Shown here in pieces: positions 1 to 9,433 of a DNA stretch of 64,000 bases. The translations under genes and the position numbers were made by a program. The stretch's first letter is position 1, and each line of letters begins with the position of its first letter. The DNA comes from Rhizobium leguminosarum (GTDB lineage Bacteria; Pseudomonadota; Alphaproteobacteria; Rhizobiales; Rhizobiaceae): contig NZ_JAGIOR010000001.1 in the NCBI RefSeq assembly GCF_017876795.1, positions 653,501-717,500 of the forward strand. Direction: 5' to 3'. The notes beneath the pieces were generated by a model that had not been told where the DNA came from, searched no databases, and was given only the letters and a program-made list of their open reading frames with translations.

Positions 1-207
1 GGCGGCGATCGCTTCGCCGATCTCCACGTCGAAGCCGACGAGCTTGCCGCTTTCGTCATGAAAGGTGAAGGGCGCGTAAGTGCCTTCGGTGCCGATCTTG
101 AAGACGCCGGCCGATTTGATGGCGGCGAGGTTTTCGCCGGCATGGGCAGGCAGGAGGGCCGCGGCCTGAATGAGGGCGGCGGCGGCAACGGTTTTCAACC
201 AGTTCAT
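1..207 (-). CDS. Amino-acid-type ABC transporter substrate-binding protein (N-terminal part)
   Basis: The gene runs off the left edge, so only the first 69 residues are visible. They begin MNWLKTVAAAALIQAAALL, a signal peptide probably cleaved after AHA, followed by a lobe-1 start (VFKIGTEGTYAPFTFHD, then GKLVGFDVEIGEAIA) typical of periplasmic solute-binding family 3 proteins that deliver polar or basic amino acids to an inner-membrane permease. The ATG at 205-207 is preceded on the minus strand by a modest AAGGATGG ribosome-binding site. It diverges from the DeoR gene across a 297-bp AT-rich gap. The exact ligand cannot be read from this fragment. Confidence 0.85.
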   Translation of the reverse strand, partial: MNWLKTVAAAALIQAAALLPAHAGENLAAIKSAGVFKIGTEGTYAPFTFHDESGKLVGFDVEIGEAIAA

Positions 208-431
208 TGTTTTATCCATCCTTGGGAGGTTGTCATCGGATGAGGGATAGTTCGCAGAAAATTAGGGCGCCGGAAGCGTAAAAAACCGCGAATAAAAGCA
301 GCAACTGCAAATATTTTTCTCAAACGGCCGGTTGATCTGTGAATTCTTCAGAAACAGGCTCATCCGCCACGGCTTTCCGGATTTCGCACTGGTGGTAGAA
401 CTTTGTTTCACAACGTCAGGAAACGTGTGTT

Positions 432-470
432 CGTGCATATTGCGCGCATGATCGTAAGTGTTTATGCACG
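432..470. promoter_or_regulatory. Candidate operator upstream of the DeoR gene
   Basis: A perfect inverted repeat CGTGCATA/TATGCACG (432-439 and 463-470, 23 bp apart) lies 35 bp before the DeoR start codon in the AT-rich divergent gap (208-504). It could be the autoregulatory site of the DeoR protein; this is inferred from position and symmetry only. Confidence 0.35.
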
Positions 471-504
471 TTTATGGTCTTTGAGATTTTGATCCGGTAA
501 AAAC

Positions 505-1281
505 ATGCAGGATTTTTTATTGCGCGAGCGCCAGGGCGTGATTTCCGACAGGCTGCGGATGAACGGCCGCGTGCTGGCGACGGAACTTGCCCTCGAATTC
601 GGCGTCTCCGAGGATACGGTGCGGCGCGATCTGCGCGAGATGGCCGCGGCCGGGCTCTGCGAGCGAGTCTATGGCGGCGCACTGCCGGTCTCGCCGGCGC
701 ACGGGAACCTGACGCAACGGATGGGTTTTGCCGCTGACCGGAAACAGGCACTGGCGCGCGCTGCGGCACAGCAGATTACCGCCGGTTCGACGGTATTCTT
801 CGATGCCGGCAGCACCAATCTGGCGATTGCCAACGCATTGCCGGCCGAACTGGCACTGACGGCTGCGACGAATGCGCCGGCGATCGCCGCCGCGCTGATC
901 GATAAGCCTGCCGTCAACGTCATCCTGATCGGTGGAATGGTGGACCGGCAGACCGGCGGTTCGCTCGGCGCCAAAGCCTTGCGGGACATGGAACAGATTT
1001 CGCCCGATCTCTGCATTCTCGGTGCCTGCGGCGTCGATCTTGAGGCCGGCATCACGGTGTTCGGTTTCGAAGATGCCGAGTTCAAGCGGTATGCGGCGTC
1101 AAGAAGCAGAAAAGTGCTGGTGGCGGCAACCTCGGAGAAGTTCGGCACGGCTGCCCCGCACAGCATTCTGCCGGTCGCCCATTGTGAATGGCTGGTCGTC
1201 GAGCACGATGCCGATCCGGCCATACTTGCCGGTTATCGCGAGCGCGGATGCAGGACCGTTGTCGCCGAGAAAACGAACTAG
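505..1281 (+). CDS. DeoR/GlpR-family transcriptional regulator
   Basis: 258 residues, the normal DeoR length. The N-terminus carries the winged helix-turn-helix (about residues 5-60, with ATELALEFGVSEDTVRRDLREM, recognition part VSEDTVRRD). The rest is the sugar-phosphate-sensing DeoRC domain, with FFDAGSTNLAIANAL near residue 92 and IGGMVDRQTGGSLG near residue 145. Proteins of this family usually repress a carbohydrate or nucleoside operon until a phosphorylated sugar binds. The next gene, 64 bp downstream on the same strand, is an MFS permease, its probable target partner. No sugar kinase is visible to name the substrate. Confidence 0.9.
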   Translation: MQDFLLRERQGVISDRLRMNGRVLATELALEFGVSEDTVRRDLREMAAAGLCERVYGGALPVSPAHGNLTQRMGFAADRKQALARAAAQQITAGSTVFFDAGSTNLAIANALPAELALTAATNAPAIAAALIDKPAVNVILIGGMVDRQTGGSLGAKALRDMEQISPDLCILGACGVDLEAGITVFGFEDAEFKRYAASRSRKVLVAATSEKFGTAAPHSILPVAHCEWLVVEHDADPAILAGYRERGCRTVVAEKTN

Positions 1282-1345
1282 GCAGTTGCCATAGAGTTTA
1301 GGGAAACCGGGCGCGGGTAAGCCCGGCAATGAGGAAAGACCGAGA

Positions 1346-2539
1346 ATGGATAGTCATGTGAATGCGCCGCCGGCAGCTCGGAGCGGCTTCGTTACGAAAA
1401 GCAGGGCGGCGGTTTCCCTGCTCTTTCTCATGAACGGCTTCGTCGTCGGCTGCTGGGCGCCGAAAATCCCCGATTTTGCCGAGCGGCTGGCGCTCTCCAA
1501 GTTCGAGCTTGGGCTGATGATCCTCGTCTTCGGCGTCGGCTCGCTGGTCATGATGCCGATCGCCGGGGCGCAAATCGCCAAACACGGCTCGCGTATCGTC
1601 GTTCAGTTGCTGGCTGTCTGCGTGCTGCCGCTGCTGCTGGCGTTGACGCTAGCGCCAAATGTGATCACCGGGGCAATCTCGCTCTTCCTGTTCGGCGGCT
1701 TCATCGGTGCCATGGATGTGGCAATGAATGCCAATGCGGTGTCGGTCGAGAAATCCATGCGCCGCTCCATTATGTCGTCCTGCCACGCTTTCTGGAGCCT
1801 TGGCGGGCTGATCGGCTCAGGCCTCGGCGGCATTGTGATCTCCAAGCTCGGCATTCTCGGTCATGCCGAACTGGCGACCGTGCTGGCGGCGATTTTCCTG
1901 GCCGTTGCCTGGCCGATGATCCTTGCGGATCCGCCGCATCCCGACACCAGGAAGGAAAAGACCAGACTGCCGATGGTGCCGCTGCCATGGCTGCTCGGAT
2001 TGATGGCCCTGTTCTCCATGGTGCCGGAAGGCGCGGTTCTGGACTGGGGTGCGCTCTATCTCCGGCAGGAAATGGATGCGTCCGTGGCGCTTTCCGGTCT
2101 GGGTTTTGCAGCCTTTTCGGCGACCATGGCAATCATGCGCTTTGCCGGCGACCTAGTGCGCGACCGTTTGGGCGGCGTCAAAACGCTGCGGATCTGCACC
2201 TTGTTTGCCATCGTCGGCATGCTGCTTGCCGGCCTGGCGCCCAATGCCGAGATCGCCATCCTGGGCTTTGCCTTTTGCGGCATCGGCATTTCCAACATGG
2301 TGCCGATCGCCTTCTCGGCGGCGGGCAACATTCCCGGGCTCAAGCCCGGAATCGGTATCTCTGTCGTCACCACCATGGGTTATTCCGGCATGCTGGTTGC
2401 GCCGTCCTTGATCGGTTTCGTCGCCGAGCATGTCGGCTTCGCGGCGGTCTTCATGGCGCTGCCGGTGCTGCTGCTCGTCGTTCTCTCGTTCTCCAAACTG
2501 GCCCATTACGCCGACGGGGTCTCCGGGGGCGGCCATTGA
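1346..2539 (+). CDS. MFS transporter (YbjJ/fucose-permease-like)
   Basis: A 397-residue inner-membrane protein with about 12 hydrophobic segments and no extra domains. The first loop reads FAERLALSKFELGLMILVFG, followed by GSLVMMPIAGAQIAKHGSR, the cytoplasmic loop 2-3 signature of the major facilitator superfamily. The overall pattern resembles YbjJ-type and sugar-permease members. ATG at 1346 follows GAGGAAAGACCGAGA, a good ribosome-binding site. It probably forms a unit with the DeoR gene upstream. The direction of transport and the substrate are not deducible from sequence. Confidence 0.88.
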   Translation: MDSHVNAPPAARSGFVTKSRAAVSLLFLMNGFVVGCWAPKIPDFAERLALSKFELGLMILVFGVGSLVMMPIAGAQIAKHGSRIVVQLLAVCVLPLLLALTLAPNVITGAISLFLFGGFIGAMDVAMNANAVSVEKSMRRSIMSSCHAFWSLGGLIGSGLGGIVISKLGILGHAELATVLAAIFLAVAWPMILADPPHPDTRKEKTRLPMVPLPWLLGLMALFSMVPEGAVLDWGALYLRQEMDASVALSGLGFAAFSATMAIMRFAGDLVRDRLGGVKTLRICTLFAIVGMLLAGLAPNAEIAILGFAFCGIGISNMVPIAFSAAGNIPGLKPGIGISVVTTMGYSGMLVAPSLIGFVAEHVGFAAVFMALPVLLLVVLSFSKLAHYADGVSGGGH

Positions 2540-2615
2540 GCCGCCTCCCAACAAAAGTGATATCAGGGGCGGTTGACAAGAAAGCGGCCATGATCCACCT
2601 GAAAGGCACTGTTTC

Positions 2616-2724
2616 TAAAGCGCGTCGCAATCTTTCAGATTTTCTCCTCGCGCTTTAGGTCTTATTTTTACGCATGTCGTTATGGCAAAACCGCTGCACA
2701 GTTTTGCGCGCGACATGCTTTAGG
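2616..2724. repeat. RIME-like intergenic mosaic repeat, copy A
   Basis: Two palindromes, one with AAGCGCG...CGCGCTTTAG arms and one with GCATGTCG...CGACATGC arms, separated by a T-rich linker. The same arrangement recurs at 21768-21872 and, inverted, at 51384-51491. This matches the layout of the Rhizobium-specific intergenic mosaic elements, non-coding repeats scattered through rhizobial chromosomes. Here it separates the MFS gene from ispG. Confidence 0.8.
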
Positions 2725-2740
2725 GGTGCAAGAGCTCTTT

Positions 2741-3991
2741 ATGTCTTCAGCCGCCGATTTTGATCCGAAACCGCGCCGCGCTTCCGTTGCCGTCGATGTC
2801 GGCGGCGTCATCGTCGGCGGCGGGGCGCCGGTCGTCGTGCAATCGATGACGAACACCGACACGGCCGATATCGATTCGACTGTCGCCCAGGTCGCTGCCC
2901 TTCACCGGGCGGGCTCGGAGCTGGTGCGCATCACCGTCGACCGTGACGAGAGTGCGGCCGCCGTGCCGAAGATCCGCGAGCGGCTGTTGCGGCTCGGCAT
3001 GGACGTGCCATTGATCGGCGACTTCCATTATATCGGCCACAAACTGCTTGCCGATCATCCTGATTGTGCCGCAGCGCTGGCGAAATACCGCATCAATCCC
3101 GGCAATGTCGGCTTCAAGGACAAGAAGGACAAGCAGTTCGCCGAGATCATCGAGATGGCGATCCGCTACGACAAGCCGGTGCGCATCGGCGTCAACTGGG
3201 GCTCGCTCGATCAGGATCTGCTGACCGCGTTGATGGACAGCAATGCCGCAGCCGGTTCGCCGCTTTCAGCCCGGCAGGTGACGCGCGAGGCGATCGTGCA
3301 ATCGGCGCTGCTTTCGGCAGCCCTTGCCGAGGAAATCGGCCTGCCCCGCAACCGCATCATCCTGTCGGCAAAGGTCAGCCAGGTTCAGGACCTGATCGCT
3401 GTCAATTCCATGCTCGCCGAACGCTCCAATCATGCTTTGCATCTCGGCCTGACCGAAGCCGGCATGGGCACCAAGGGTATCGTCGCCTCGTCGGCGGCGA
3501 TGGGATTTGTGCTGCAGCACGGCATCGGCGATACGATCCGCGTGTCGCTGACGCCGGAGCCGAACGGCGACCGCACGCGTGAGGTTCAGGTGGCGCAGGA
3601 AATCCTGCAGGTCATGGGCTTCCGCCAGTTCGTGCCCGTCGTTGCCGCCTGTCCGGGCTGCGGACGCACGACGTCGACGGTGTTCCAGGAACTCGCCCAG
3701 AACATCCAGAACGACATCCGCAAGAACATGCCGGTCTGGCGCGAAAAATATCCCGGTGTCGAGGCGCTGAACGTTGCGGTCATGGGCTGCATCGTCAATG
3801 GGCCGGGCGAAAGCAAACATGCCGATATCGGCATTTCGCTCCCGGGCACCGGCGAGACGCCGGCCGCCCCCGTCTTCATCGACGGCAGGAAGGCGTTGAC
3901 GCTGCGCGGCCCCAATATCGCAGCCGACTTCGAGGCGCTTGTCGTCGACTATATCGAGAAACGCTTCGGCCAGCGGACGGCGGCGGAATGA
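2741..3991 (+). CDS. ispG: 4-hydroxy-3-methylbut-2-en-1-yl diphosphate synthase (flavodoxin/ferredoxin)
   Basis: IspG (GcpE) carries out the reductive ring opening of methylerythritol cyclodiphosphate, the penultimate step of the MEP isoprenoid pathway in the cytosol. The N-terminal TIM barrel starts at [19 protein letters not shown], and the C-terminal [4Fe-4S] domain has CPGCGRTTS near residue 307 and [10 protein letters not shown] near residue 349. I chose ATG at 2741, giving 416 residues, over a GTG 15 bp upstream, because it matches the usual rhizobial length. hisC follows after 16 bp and is probably cotranscribed. The ispA gene 3.7 kb away belongs to the same overall pathway. Confidence 0.97.
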   Translation: MSSAADFDPKPRRASVAVDVGGVIVGGGAPVVVQSMTNTDTADIDSTVAQVAALHRAGSELVRITVDRDESAAAVPKIRERLLRLGMDVPLIGDFHYIGHKLLADHPDCAAALAKYRINPGNVGFKDKKDKQFAEIIEMAIRYDKPVRIGVNWGSLDQDLLTALMDSNAAAGSPLSARQVTREAIVQSALLSAALAEEIGLPRNRIILSAKVSQVQDLIAVNSMLAERSNHALHLGLTEAGMGTKGIVASSAAMGFVLQHGIGDTIRVSLTPEPNGDRTREVQVAQEILQVMGFRQFVPVVAACPGCGRTTSTVFQELAQNIQNDIRKNMPVWREKYPGVEALNVAVMGCIVNGPGESKHADIGISLPGTGETPAAPVFIDGRKALTLRGPNIAADFEALVVDYIEKRFGQRTAAE

Positions 3992-4007
3992 GCGACTGCA
4001 GGTTCCG

Positions 4008-5069
4008 ATGAGCCAGTACTGGTCGCCCATCGTCAGCAAGCTCCAGCCCTACGTCGCGGGGGAGCAGCCCCGTATTCCTGGCCTGGTCAAGCTCAACACC
4101 AATGAGAATCCCTATGGGCCGTCTCCAACGGCGCTCGAGGCGATCGGGCAAGCTGCGGACGATCGTCTGCGGCTCTATCCGGACCCCGCAACCACGGAAT
4201 TGCGCCAGACGATCGCCGACCGTCACGGTCTGACGGCGGAAGAAGTCTTCGTCGGCAACGGCTCCGACGAGGTTCTCGCCCACGTGTTTCAGGCGCTGTT
4301 GAAACACGAGCAGCCGCTTCTCTATCCGGATGTGACCTATAGCTTCTATCCGACCTATAGCCTGCTATACGATATCGAAGCGATCGAGGTTCCCGTCGAT
4401 GATCGGTTCCAGATCCGGCTGGCGGATTACGAGAGGCCGTGCGGCGCAATCATCATCGCCAATCCGAATGCGCCGACCGGCATCGGCCTGCCGCTTGCCG
4501 ACATCGAGGCGCTTGTCGCTGCCCATCCGGATGCGGCGGTGGTGATTGACGAGGCCTATGTCGATTTCGGCGGTGACAGCGCCATCCCGCTCATTCCCAA
4601 ATATCCCAATCTGCTGGTCGTTCAGACCTTGTCGAAATCCCGCTCTTTTGCGGGTCTGCGCGTCGGCTTCGCACTGGGGCAGCGGGAACTGATCGAGGCG
4701 CTGGAGCGTGTCAAGGACAGCTTCAATTCCTATCCGCTCGATCGCTTGGCGCAGGTCGCCGCGACGGCGGCAATCAAGGACGAGGCGTGGTTCGAGACAT
4801 GCCGGAGGAAAATCATCGCCAGCCGGGAAGGCCTTATCCCTGAACTCAAGGCCCTGGGTTTCGAGGTCCTACCATCCCAGGCAAATTTCGTCTTCGCCAG
4901 ACACGAACGACAATCGGGTGCGGCGCTTCAAGCAGGACTGCGCGAGCGGAACATTTTAGTCCGGCATTTCGCCAAGCCGCGTATTTCAGATTTCCTGCGC
5001 ATCAGCATCGGCACGGACGAGGAGTGTGCCCGTCTGGTTTCCGCGCTCAAAGACATGCTGGTGGCCTGA
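4008..5069 (+). CDS. hisC: Histidinol-phosphate aminotransferase
   Basis: A PLP-dependent class II aminotransferase of 353 residues that converts imidazole-acetol phosphate plus glutamate to histidinol phosphate in histidine synthesis. Family landmarks are [12 protein letters not shown] near residue 28, NPNAPTG near residue 155, DEAYVDF near residue 182 and the PLP-binding lysine in [15 protein letters not shown] near residue 212. The open frame extends upstream into ispG, but ATG at 4008 gives the standard [18 protein letters not shown] start. It lies 16 bp after ispG and converges on a TetR gene 22 bp away. Rhizobia often carry several HisC paralogues, so another aminotransfer role is possible. 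Confidence 0.93.
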   Translation: MSQYWSPIVSKLQPYVAGEQPRIPGLVKLNTNENPYGPSPTALEAIGQAADDRLRLYPDPATTELRQTIADRHGLTAEEVFVGNGSDEVLAHVFQALLKHEQPLLYPDVTYSFYPTYSLLYDIEAIEVPVDDRFQIRLADYERPCGAIIIANPNAPTGIGLPLADIEALVAAHPDAAVVIDEAYVDFGGDSAIPLIPKYPNLLVVQTLSKSRSFAGLRVGFALGQRELIEALERVKDSFNSYPLDRLAQVAATAAIKDEAWFETCRRKIIASREGLIPELKALGFEVLPSQANFVFARHERQSGAALQAGLRERNILVRHFAKPRISDFLRISIGTDEECARLVSALKDMLVA

Positions 5070-5091
5070 GCGGCCAGCCAGGCTGATTTCC

Positions 5092-5691
5092 TCAGCTTTC
5101 GGCCATGGCGCCGGCAAACAATGTCTTTGCGGCCCAGCGCAGAACCTTCTCGGCTTCCTTGGGCTCCAGCTCGCAGATATCACGCATCACCACCAGTGCC
5201 TCTATGCCCACCACCAAGGACAGTGCGTGGACCAGGCGCTGAAAATTCTTCGGCGGCATTTTTGCCTGCAGCGGTGACATCGCCTCTTTCAGCCACGCGA
5301 TGCGGCGGCCACCCCGGCGAACCTGGGCCTGACCGACAGCAGAGCTGCCGAGAAGCGCGCGAAAGACACCCTCATTGTCGATGACCATCTTGAAGACCTG
5401 CGAGACGAGGTCGTCGAGCCGATGGCCGACCTCCATATCGCCCATGTCGTTCCGCGCCGGCGGGATTTTGATCACATCCGCCACGCCATCGAGCACCGCC
5501 TCGCGGATGATTTCATCCGGCGTCGAGAAATAGCGATAGGCCGTCGCGCGCGAAATGCCGGCGAGATCGGCCACTTCGGCGACCGAGGGATGGCCGCCCT
5601 TCTCTATGATCTCCCGCGCGGCACGCAGCAGCTCGACGCGCGTGCGACGCTTTTGATTGACCCTCTCGAACTTTTTCTCTTGACTGTCCAT
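5092..5691 (-). CDS. TetR/AcrR-family transcriptional regulator
   Basis: 199 residues. The N-terminal helix-turn-helix is clear (RTRVELLRAAREIIEKGG, then VAEVADLAGISRATAYRYFST, residues about 15-60); the C-terminal ligand domain is unassigned. It diverges from the cupin gene across 71 bp, and an imperfect TTGTTGT/ACAACCA repeat in that gap (about 5710-5744) could be the shared operator. By position it most likely represses itself and the cupin/DoxX pair. The ligand is unknown. Confidence 0.9.
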   Translation of the reverse strand: MDSQEKKFERVNQKRRTRVELLRAAREIIEKGGHPSVAEVADLAGISRATAYRYFSTPDEIIREAVLDGVADVIKIPPARNDMGDMEVGHRLDDLVSQVFKMVIDNEGVFRALLGSSAVGQAQVRRGGRRIAWLKEAMSPLQAKMPPKNFQRLVHALSLVVGIEALVVMRDICELEPKEAEKVLRWAAKTLFAGAMAES

Positions 5692-5762
5692 TTACGCCTC
5701 GTTAGGAGATTGTTGTCTCATTAAGGGTTTAGTGTATCACAACCAAATCAAGGTACAAGTCG

Positions 5763-6251
5763 ATGAATTCCGCTCCCCTTTCCGGCCGGTCCGACACCGA
5801 CACGCCGATGACCGTGCATTTTCTTGGCAATATCCTCACCTTTCGCGCCCGCTACGCAGATACCAAGGGGAGCTTCACCGTCATCGAGGCCTATACGGCT
5901 CCGAACGCCGGCCCGCCGCCGCACACGCAGACCGACCAGGAAGCCTTTCTCATCCTCGAAGGCCGTTACGAAATCGTGGTCGGCGACGAGATCAAGCATT
6001 GCGGCCCCGGCGATTTCGTCCACGTCTCTCCGGGCACGCTGCATTCCTTCCGCAATATTGCAGAGACGCCCTCGAAGCTGCTGTTGATCAATTTCCCTGG
6101 TGACCTGCATGAAGAGTTCTTCATGGCGATCGGCGAGCCGCTCGCACCGGGCACGACAGCCTTTCCACCGATGAGCGTGCCCGATGTTCCGAAAATAGTC
6201 GCGACCGCCGCCCGGTTCGGCATCGACATTCCACCGCCGCCGCAGGCGTGA
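5763..6251 (+). CDS. Cupin-domain protein
   Basis: 162 residues forming a single small beta-barrel. The two cupin motifs are visible: PPPHTQTDQEAFLILEGRYE (motif 1, residues about 45-65) and PGDFVHVSPGTLHSFRN (motif 2, residues about 80-97), including metal-binding histidines. Such proteins may be sugar or phenolic isomerases, dioxygenases or simple binding proteins. It is the first gene of a unit diverging from the TetR regulator and followed 65 bp later by a DoxX-family membrane gene, which suggests a small inducible stress or detoxification pair. The specific reaction is not recognisable. Confidence 0.85.
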   Translation: MNSAPLSGRSDTDTPMTVHFLGNILTFRARYADTKGSFTVIEAYTAPNAGPPPHTQTDQEAFLILEGRYEIVVGDEIKHCGPGDFVHVSPGTLHSFRNIAETPSKLLLINFPGDLHEEFFMAIGEPLAPGTTAFPPMSVPDVPKIVATAARFGIDIPPPPQA

Positions 6252-6316
6252 GTCTGCGGCCCCCGGGCAAGCGTTGCGCGCGGATCCCAATCATTTCGAC
6301 TATCGAGGAATCAACA

Positions 6317-6751
6317 ATGAGAATGCATCATGTCGATCGCCTGCTGGCATCGAGCAGCTTCCGGACCTTCGCCCGCATCCTGCTGACGCTGGTTTTCTGG
6401 TCGAGCGGGCTTGCGAAGCTCTTCGACTTCCCGACCGCGATGGCAGAGATGGAGCGCTACGGCCTTGCGCCTGCCGCGCCGATCGCAATTGCCGTGATCT
6501 TCGTTCAGCTTGCCGGCTCCGCCCTTGTCATCTCCGGTCGGCATATCTGGCTCGGGGCCGGTGCTCTTGGCGTCTTTACCGTACTGACGATCCCGATCGC
6601 CCATGCCTTCTGGTCGATGAGCGGCGAAGCAGCCTTCTTCGAGATGCTGTTTGCCATCGAGCATCTGAGCGTCGTCGGCGGACTGATGATCGTTGCGATC
6701 CTGGGGCGCCGAGCCGCTGCCGTTCAGGCGCCTGTCTTAGCCGGCGCCTAA
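6317..6751 (+). CDS. DoxX-family integral membrane protein
   Basis: 144 residues with four hydrophobic segments. The start RILLTLVFWSSGLAKLFDFPTA has the first-helix pattern of DoxX/DoxD-like proteins, small quinone-linked or redox-associated membrane proteins. I chose ATG at 6317 because GAGGAA lies 8-13 bp upstream; the open frame continues 23 codons further 5' without a comparable site. It follows the cupin gene and is probably under the same TetR control. Function beyond the family is unknown. Confidence 0.82.
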   Translation: MRMHHVDRLLASSSFRTFARILLTLVFWSSGLAKLFDFPTAMAEMERYGLAPAAPIAIAVIFVQLAGSALVISGRHIWLGAGALGVFTVLTIPIAHAFWSMSGEAAFFEMLFAIEHLSVVGGLMIVAILGRRAAAVQAPVLAGA

Positions 6752-6815
6752 ACGATCGGATCATGGCGTCGAGGAACGGTCAAAGCCCCCAACACCGGAG
6801 ACGGGTCTGGGGATG

Positions 6816-7730
6816 TCAGCTCTTGCGGTCGGCGATGAAATGCGCCGCGGCGATGAGGGTCGAGGCGCGGGCGCCGTAGGGGGCAAGCAACGTCTCGGCA
6901 TCGCGGACATGCTCTTGGAGTTGGGCCTCGGCCCATTCGATGCCGCGCAGCGCCACAAGCGTTCCCTTGCCGCGGGCTGCATCCTTGCCGGTCGCCTTGC
7001 CCATGGTCGCAGTGTCCGATGTCAGGTCGAGGATGTCGTCGGCCAGTTGGAAGGCAAGGCCGATCTTCTCGCCGAAAGCGCGCAGGCGGCGGCGATCTTC
7101 CGGCGGGCTTGCCGAGATGAGGGCGCCGGCTTCGCAGGCGAAGCGGATCAGCGCGCCGGTTTTCATCGCCTGCAGGCGGATGATGCCGGCCTCGTCAGGC
7201 GCCTGTTTTTCTGCCGCGAGATCGAGCGCCTGGCCACCGGCCATGCCGCCGAGACCGGCTGCGCGGGCAAGAGCCAGCACCAGCGATGCCTTGCTCGGAT
7301 CGGGAAGGGCGGTTTCCGGCGCGGCGATGATGTCGAAGGCGTAGGTCAGTAGGCTGTCGCCTGCGAGGATCGCCGTCGCTTCGTCGAATTTTTTGTGGAC
7401 CGTTGGTTTGCCGCGGCGAAGATCATCATCGTCCATGGCCGGCAGGTCGTCATGCACGAGCGAATAGCAGTGGACGCATTCGAGGGCGGCGCCGACGCGA
7501 AGTGCCGCCTCGGCGTCACCGCCGAGAAGGGCGGCACTTTCGACGACGAGGAACGGGCGCAGCCGCTTGCCGCCGTTCAGCACGGCATAATGCATGGCGT
7601 CGCGCAGCGTCTCGGGTCTGACGATTTCATCGGAAAGAGGGCTCGGTGACAGCAATGCGTCAAGCAGCGCCTCGATCTCGCGGGCGTTGTTCTTCAGCCT
7701 CGTCTCGAAAGTGTCCGGGTTCGCGTCCAT
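6816..7730 (-). CDS. ispA: Polyprenyl (geranyl/farnesyl) diphosphate synthase
   Basis: 304 residues, short-chain trans-prenyltransferase. The first aspartate-rich motif is in HDDLPAMDDDDLRRGKPT (near residue 90) and the second in FQLADDILD (near residue 225), both needed to bind the Mg-diphosphate of the allylic substrate. LNGGKRLRP near residue 50 binds isopentenyl diphosphate. It makes C15 (possibly C20) precursors for ubiquinone, bactoprenol and hopanoids. The frame stays open for 73 more codons upstream, but ATG at 7728-7730 gives the usual family N-terminus. mtgA diverges on the other side of a 133-bp gap. Confidence 0.93.
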   Translation of the reverse strand: MDANPDTFETRLKNNAREIEALLDALLSPSPLSDEIVRPETLRDAMHYAVLNGGKRLRPFLVVESAALLGGDAEAALRVGAALECVHCYSLVHDDLPAMDDDDLRRGKPTVHKKFDEATAILAGDSLLTYAFDIIAAPETALPDPSKASLVLALARAAGLGGMAGGQALDLAAEKQAPDEAGIIRLQAMKTGALIRFACEAGALISASPPEDRRRLRAFGEKIGLAFQLADDILDLTSDTATMGKATGKDAARGKGTLVALRGIEWAEAQLQEHVRDAETLLAPYGARASTLIAAAHFIADRKS

Positions 7731-7863
7731 GGGCGCTGTTTGGCATGAGCGCCCCCGGGCTTGCAACGGAATTGTCGATGGCGCAGCAAGATTCGCCACG
7801 CACTCTGGCATAAGCTCTGCACAGGCGCTATGAGACGACAGGAGCGAAATCGGACTGGGGACA

Positions 7864-8601
7864 TTGGATATAGCGCCGGAGATAGAGGACAGCGTCGACA
7901 TGCCGGCTCGTCGGCAATGGTTCGGAGACCGGCGTCTATTGAAACGCATTGTCCTTGCCGTGCTGATCGTGCTGATCCTTCCCTACGCGCTGATCTTTTT
8001 CTATCTGCTGCCGTTCATTCACCCGGTCTCGACGCTGATGCTGCGCGATCTCGTGCTGCTGCGCGGTTACGACAGGCAATGGGTGTCGCTTGATGACATC
8101 GCCCCGGTTCTGGTGCAGTCGGTGATGATGTCAGAGGACGGGCAATATTGCTTTCACGGCGGCGTCGACTGGGCGGAAATGCGGATGCTGGTCGAGGATA
8201 CGCTGAAAGGCCAGGCGACGCGCGGCGGCAGCACCATCCCGATGCAGACGGCGAAGAACCTCTTTCTCTGGAACGGCCGCTCCTTCGTGCGCAAGGCGAT
8301 GGAGCTTCCGCTCGCGGTCTCCACGGATTTCGTCCTGTCGAAACGGCGGCTGATGGAAATCTATCTGAACATCGCCGAATGGGGGCCCGGCATTTACGGC
8401 ATCGAGGCTGCGGCCCAGCATCATTTCAAGGTGCCGGCGTCGAAACTGACGCGACGCCAGGCATCGCTGCTTGCCGTTTCGTTACCGAACCCGATCGACC
8501 GCAATGCCGGCAAACCAGGACGAGGCCTTCGCCGGCTTGCCGGCGTGATCGAGAGGCGCGCACAGGGTTCGGGTGATTACATCAAGTGCATCTATCGGTG
8601 A
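7864..8601 (+). CDS. mtgA: Monofunctional biosynthetic peptidoglycan transglycosylase
   Basis: 245 residues, GT51 family, with one N-terminal membrane anchor (residues about 28-55). It polymerises lipid II into glycan strands at the periplasmic face of the inner membrane. The catalytic motif [17 protein letters not shown] near residue 91 contains the essential glutamate; [17 protein letters not shown] and [20 protein letters not shown] follow. The start may be TTG at 7864 (GGGGA upstream) or ATG at 7900 (GAGGA upstream); the sequence does not decide between them. No transpeptidase domain is present. Confidence 0.93.
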   Translation: MDIAPEIEDSVDMPARRQWFGDRRLLKRIVLAVLIVLILPYALIFFYLLPFIHPVSTLMLRDLVLLRGYDRQWVSLDDIAPVLVQSVMMSEDGQYCFHGGVDWAEMRMLVEDTLKGQATRGGSTIPMQTAKNLFLWNGRSFVRKAMELPLAVSTDFVLSKRRLMEIYLNIAEWGPGIYGIEAAAQHHFKVPASKLTRRQASLLAVSLPNPIDRNAGKPGRGLRRLAGVIERRAQGSGDYIKCIYR

Positions 8602-8697
8602 GATCAGAAGTTATGGTTGGAAGGGCCAAGCGTCATCTGACATTCTTGGTTCTGCCATATGGGCGAATGCAGTCCAACTGGAGCCTCTGAGTCGCCC

Positions 8698-9420
8698 ATG
8701 ACCATTACGACGCTTTCGCCCGAGCTTCTCTTCTACTCGAAGACGCATAATCCGAACCCGCCTGCGCATCTCGGCAGCCGCTATCGCAAGGTCGGCGGTT
8801 TTCTGCCGGAAGCCGGCAATACCATCGTCTGCCATCTCGACAAGGGCTCGCAGACGCAGGCGGCTTTGATCGAGGCACGTGAGAGATATCTGGCGATGCC
8901 CGAAGCTCCACAGTTCCTGTTCACGCCGATCTCAAGCCTTCACATGACGCTGTTCGAAGGCACCATCGAGACCAGGCGCCGGCAGGATTGCTGGCCGGAC
9001 GATCTCCCTCTCGAGACGCCGATCGACGACATGACCGAACTGATGGCGGCGCGGCTCGAGGGTTTCTCGATGGCCGAGCCATTTAAGGTCGCGATCGTCG
9101 AAGCTCGCCCGTCGGGCCTGCTCGTCGACGGGGCGACGGAGAATGACCGCCGGGTTATGCGCGCCTGGCGCAACGCGTTTGCCGATCTTCTGGGCTATCG
9201 CCAGCCGAACCACGAGGACTACAAGTTCCACGTGACCTTCGCCTATGCGATCGAACGGCTGGGGGATGAAGCCTTGCCGCGCTGGCAGGCAATGCTCGAC
9301 GAGGTCGCCGACGATATCCGCCGCAAGGCCCCTGTTTTAGAACTGGCACCGCCGGCATTCTGTGTGTTCGAGGACATGAACCATTTCAACGAATTGCTGA
9401 TTTTCGATTTCGACGCCTGA
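8698..9420 (+). CDS. DUF1868 / 2H phosphoesterase-like protein
   Basis: 240 residues. Two H-x-T motifs spaced as in the 2H phosphoesterase superfamily are present: SSLHMTLFEG (about residue 79) and YKFHVTFAYA (about residue 177). That superfamily includes RNA 2',3'-cyclic phosphodiesterases and ligases, so a cytosolic nucleotide or RNA phosphodiesterase role is plausible. I chose ATG at 8698; an in-frame ATG at 8659 lacks a better ribosome site. The glutathione transferase gene follows after 13 bp and may be cotranscribed. The substrate is unknown. Confidence 0.8.
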   Translation: MTITTLSPELLFYSKTHNPNPPAHLGSRYRKVGGFLPEAGNTIVCHLDKGSQTQAALIEARERYLAMPEAPQFLFTPISSLHMTLFEGTIETRRRQDCWPDDLPLETPIDDMTELMAARLEGFSMAEPFKVAIVEARPSGLLVDGATENDRRVMRAWRNAFADLLGYRQPNHEDYKFHVTFAYAIERLGDEALPRWQAMLDEVADDIRRKAPVLELAPPAFCVFEDMNHFNELLIFDFDA

Positions 9421-9433
9421 ACGGGAGAGGCCC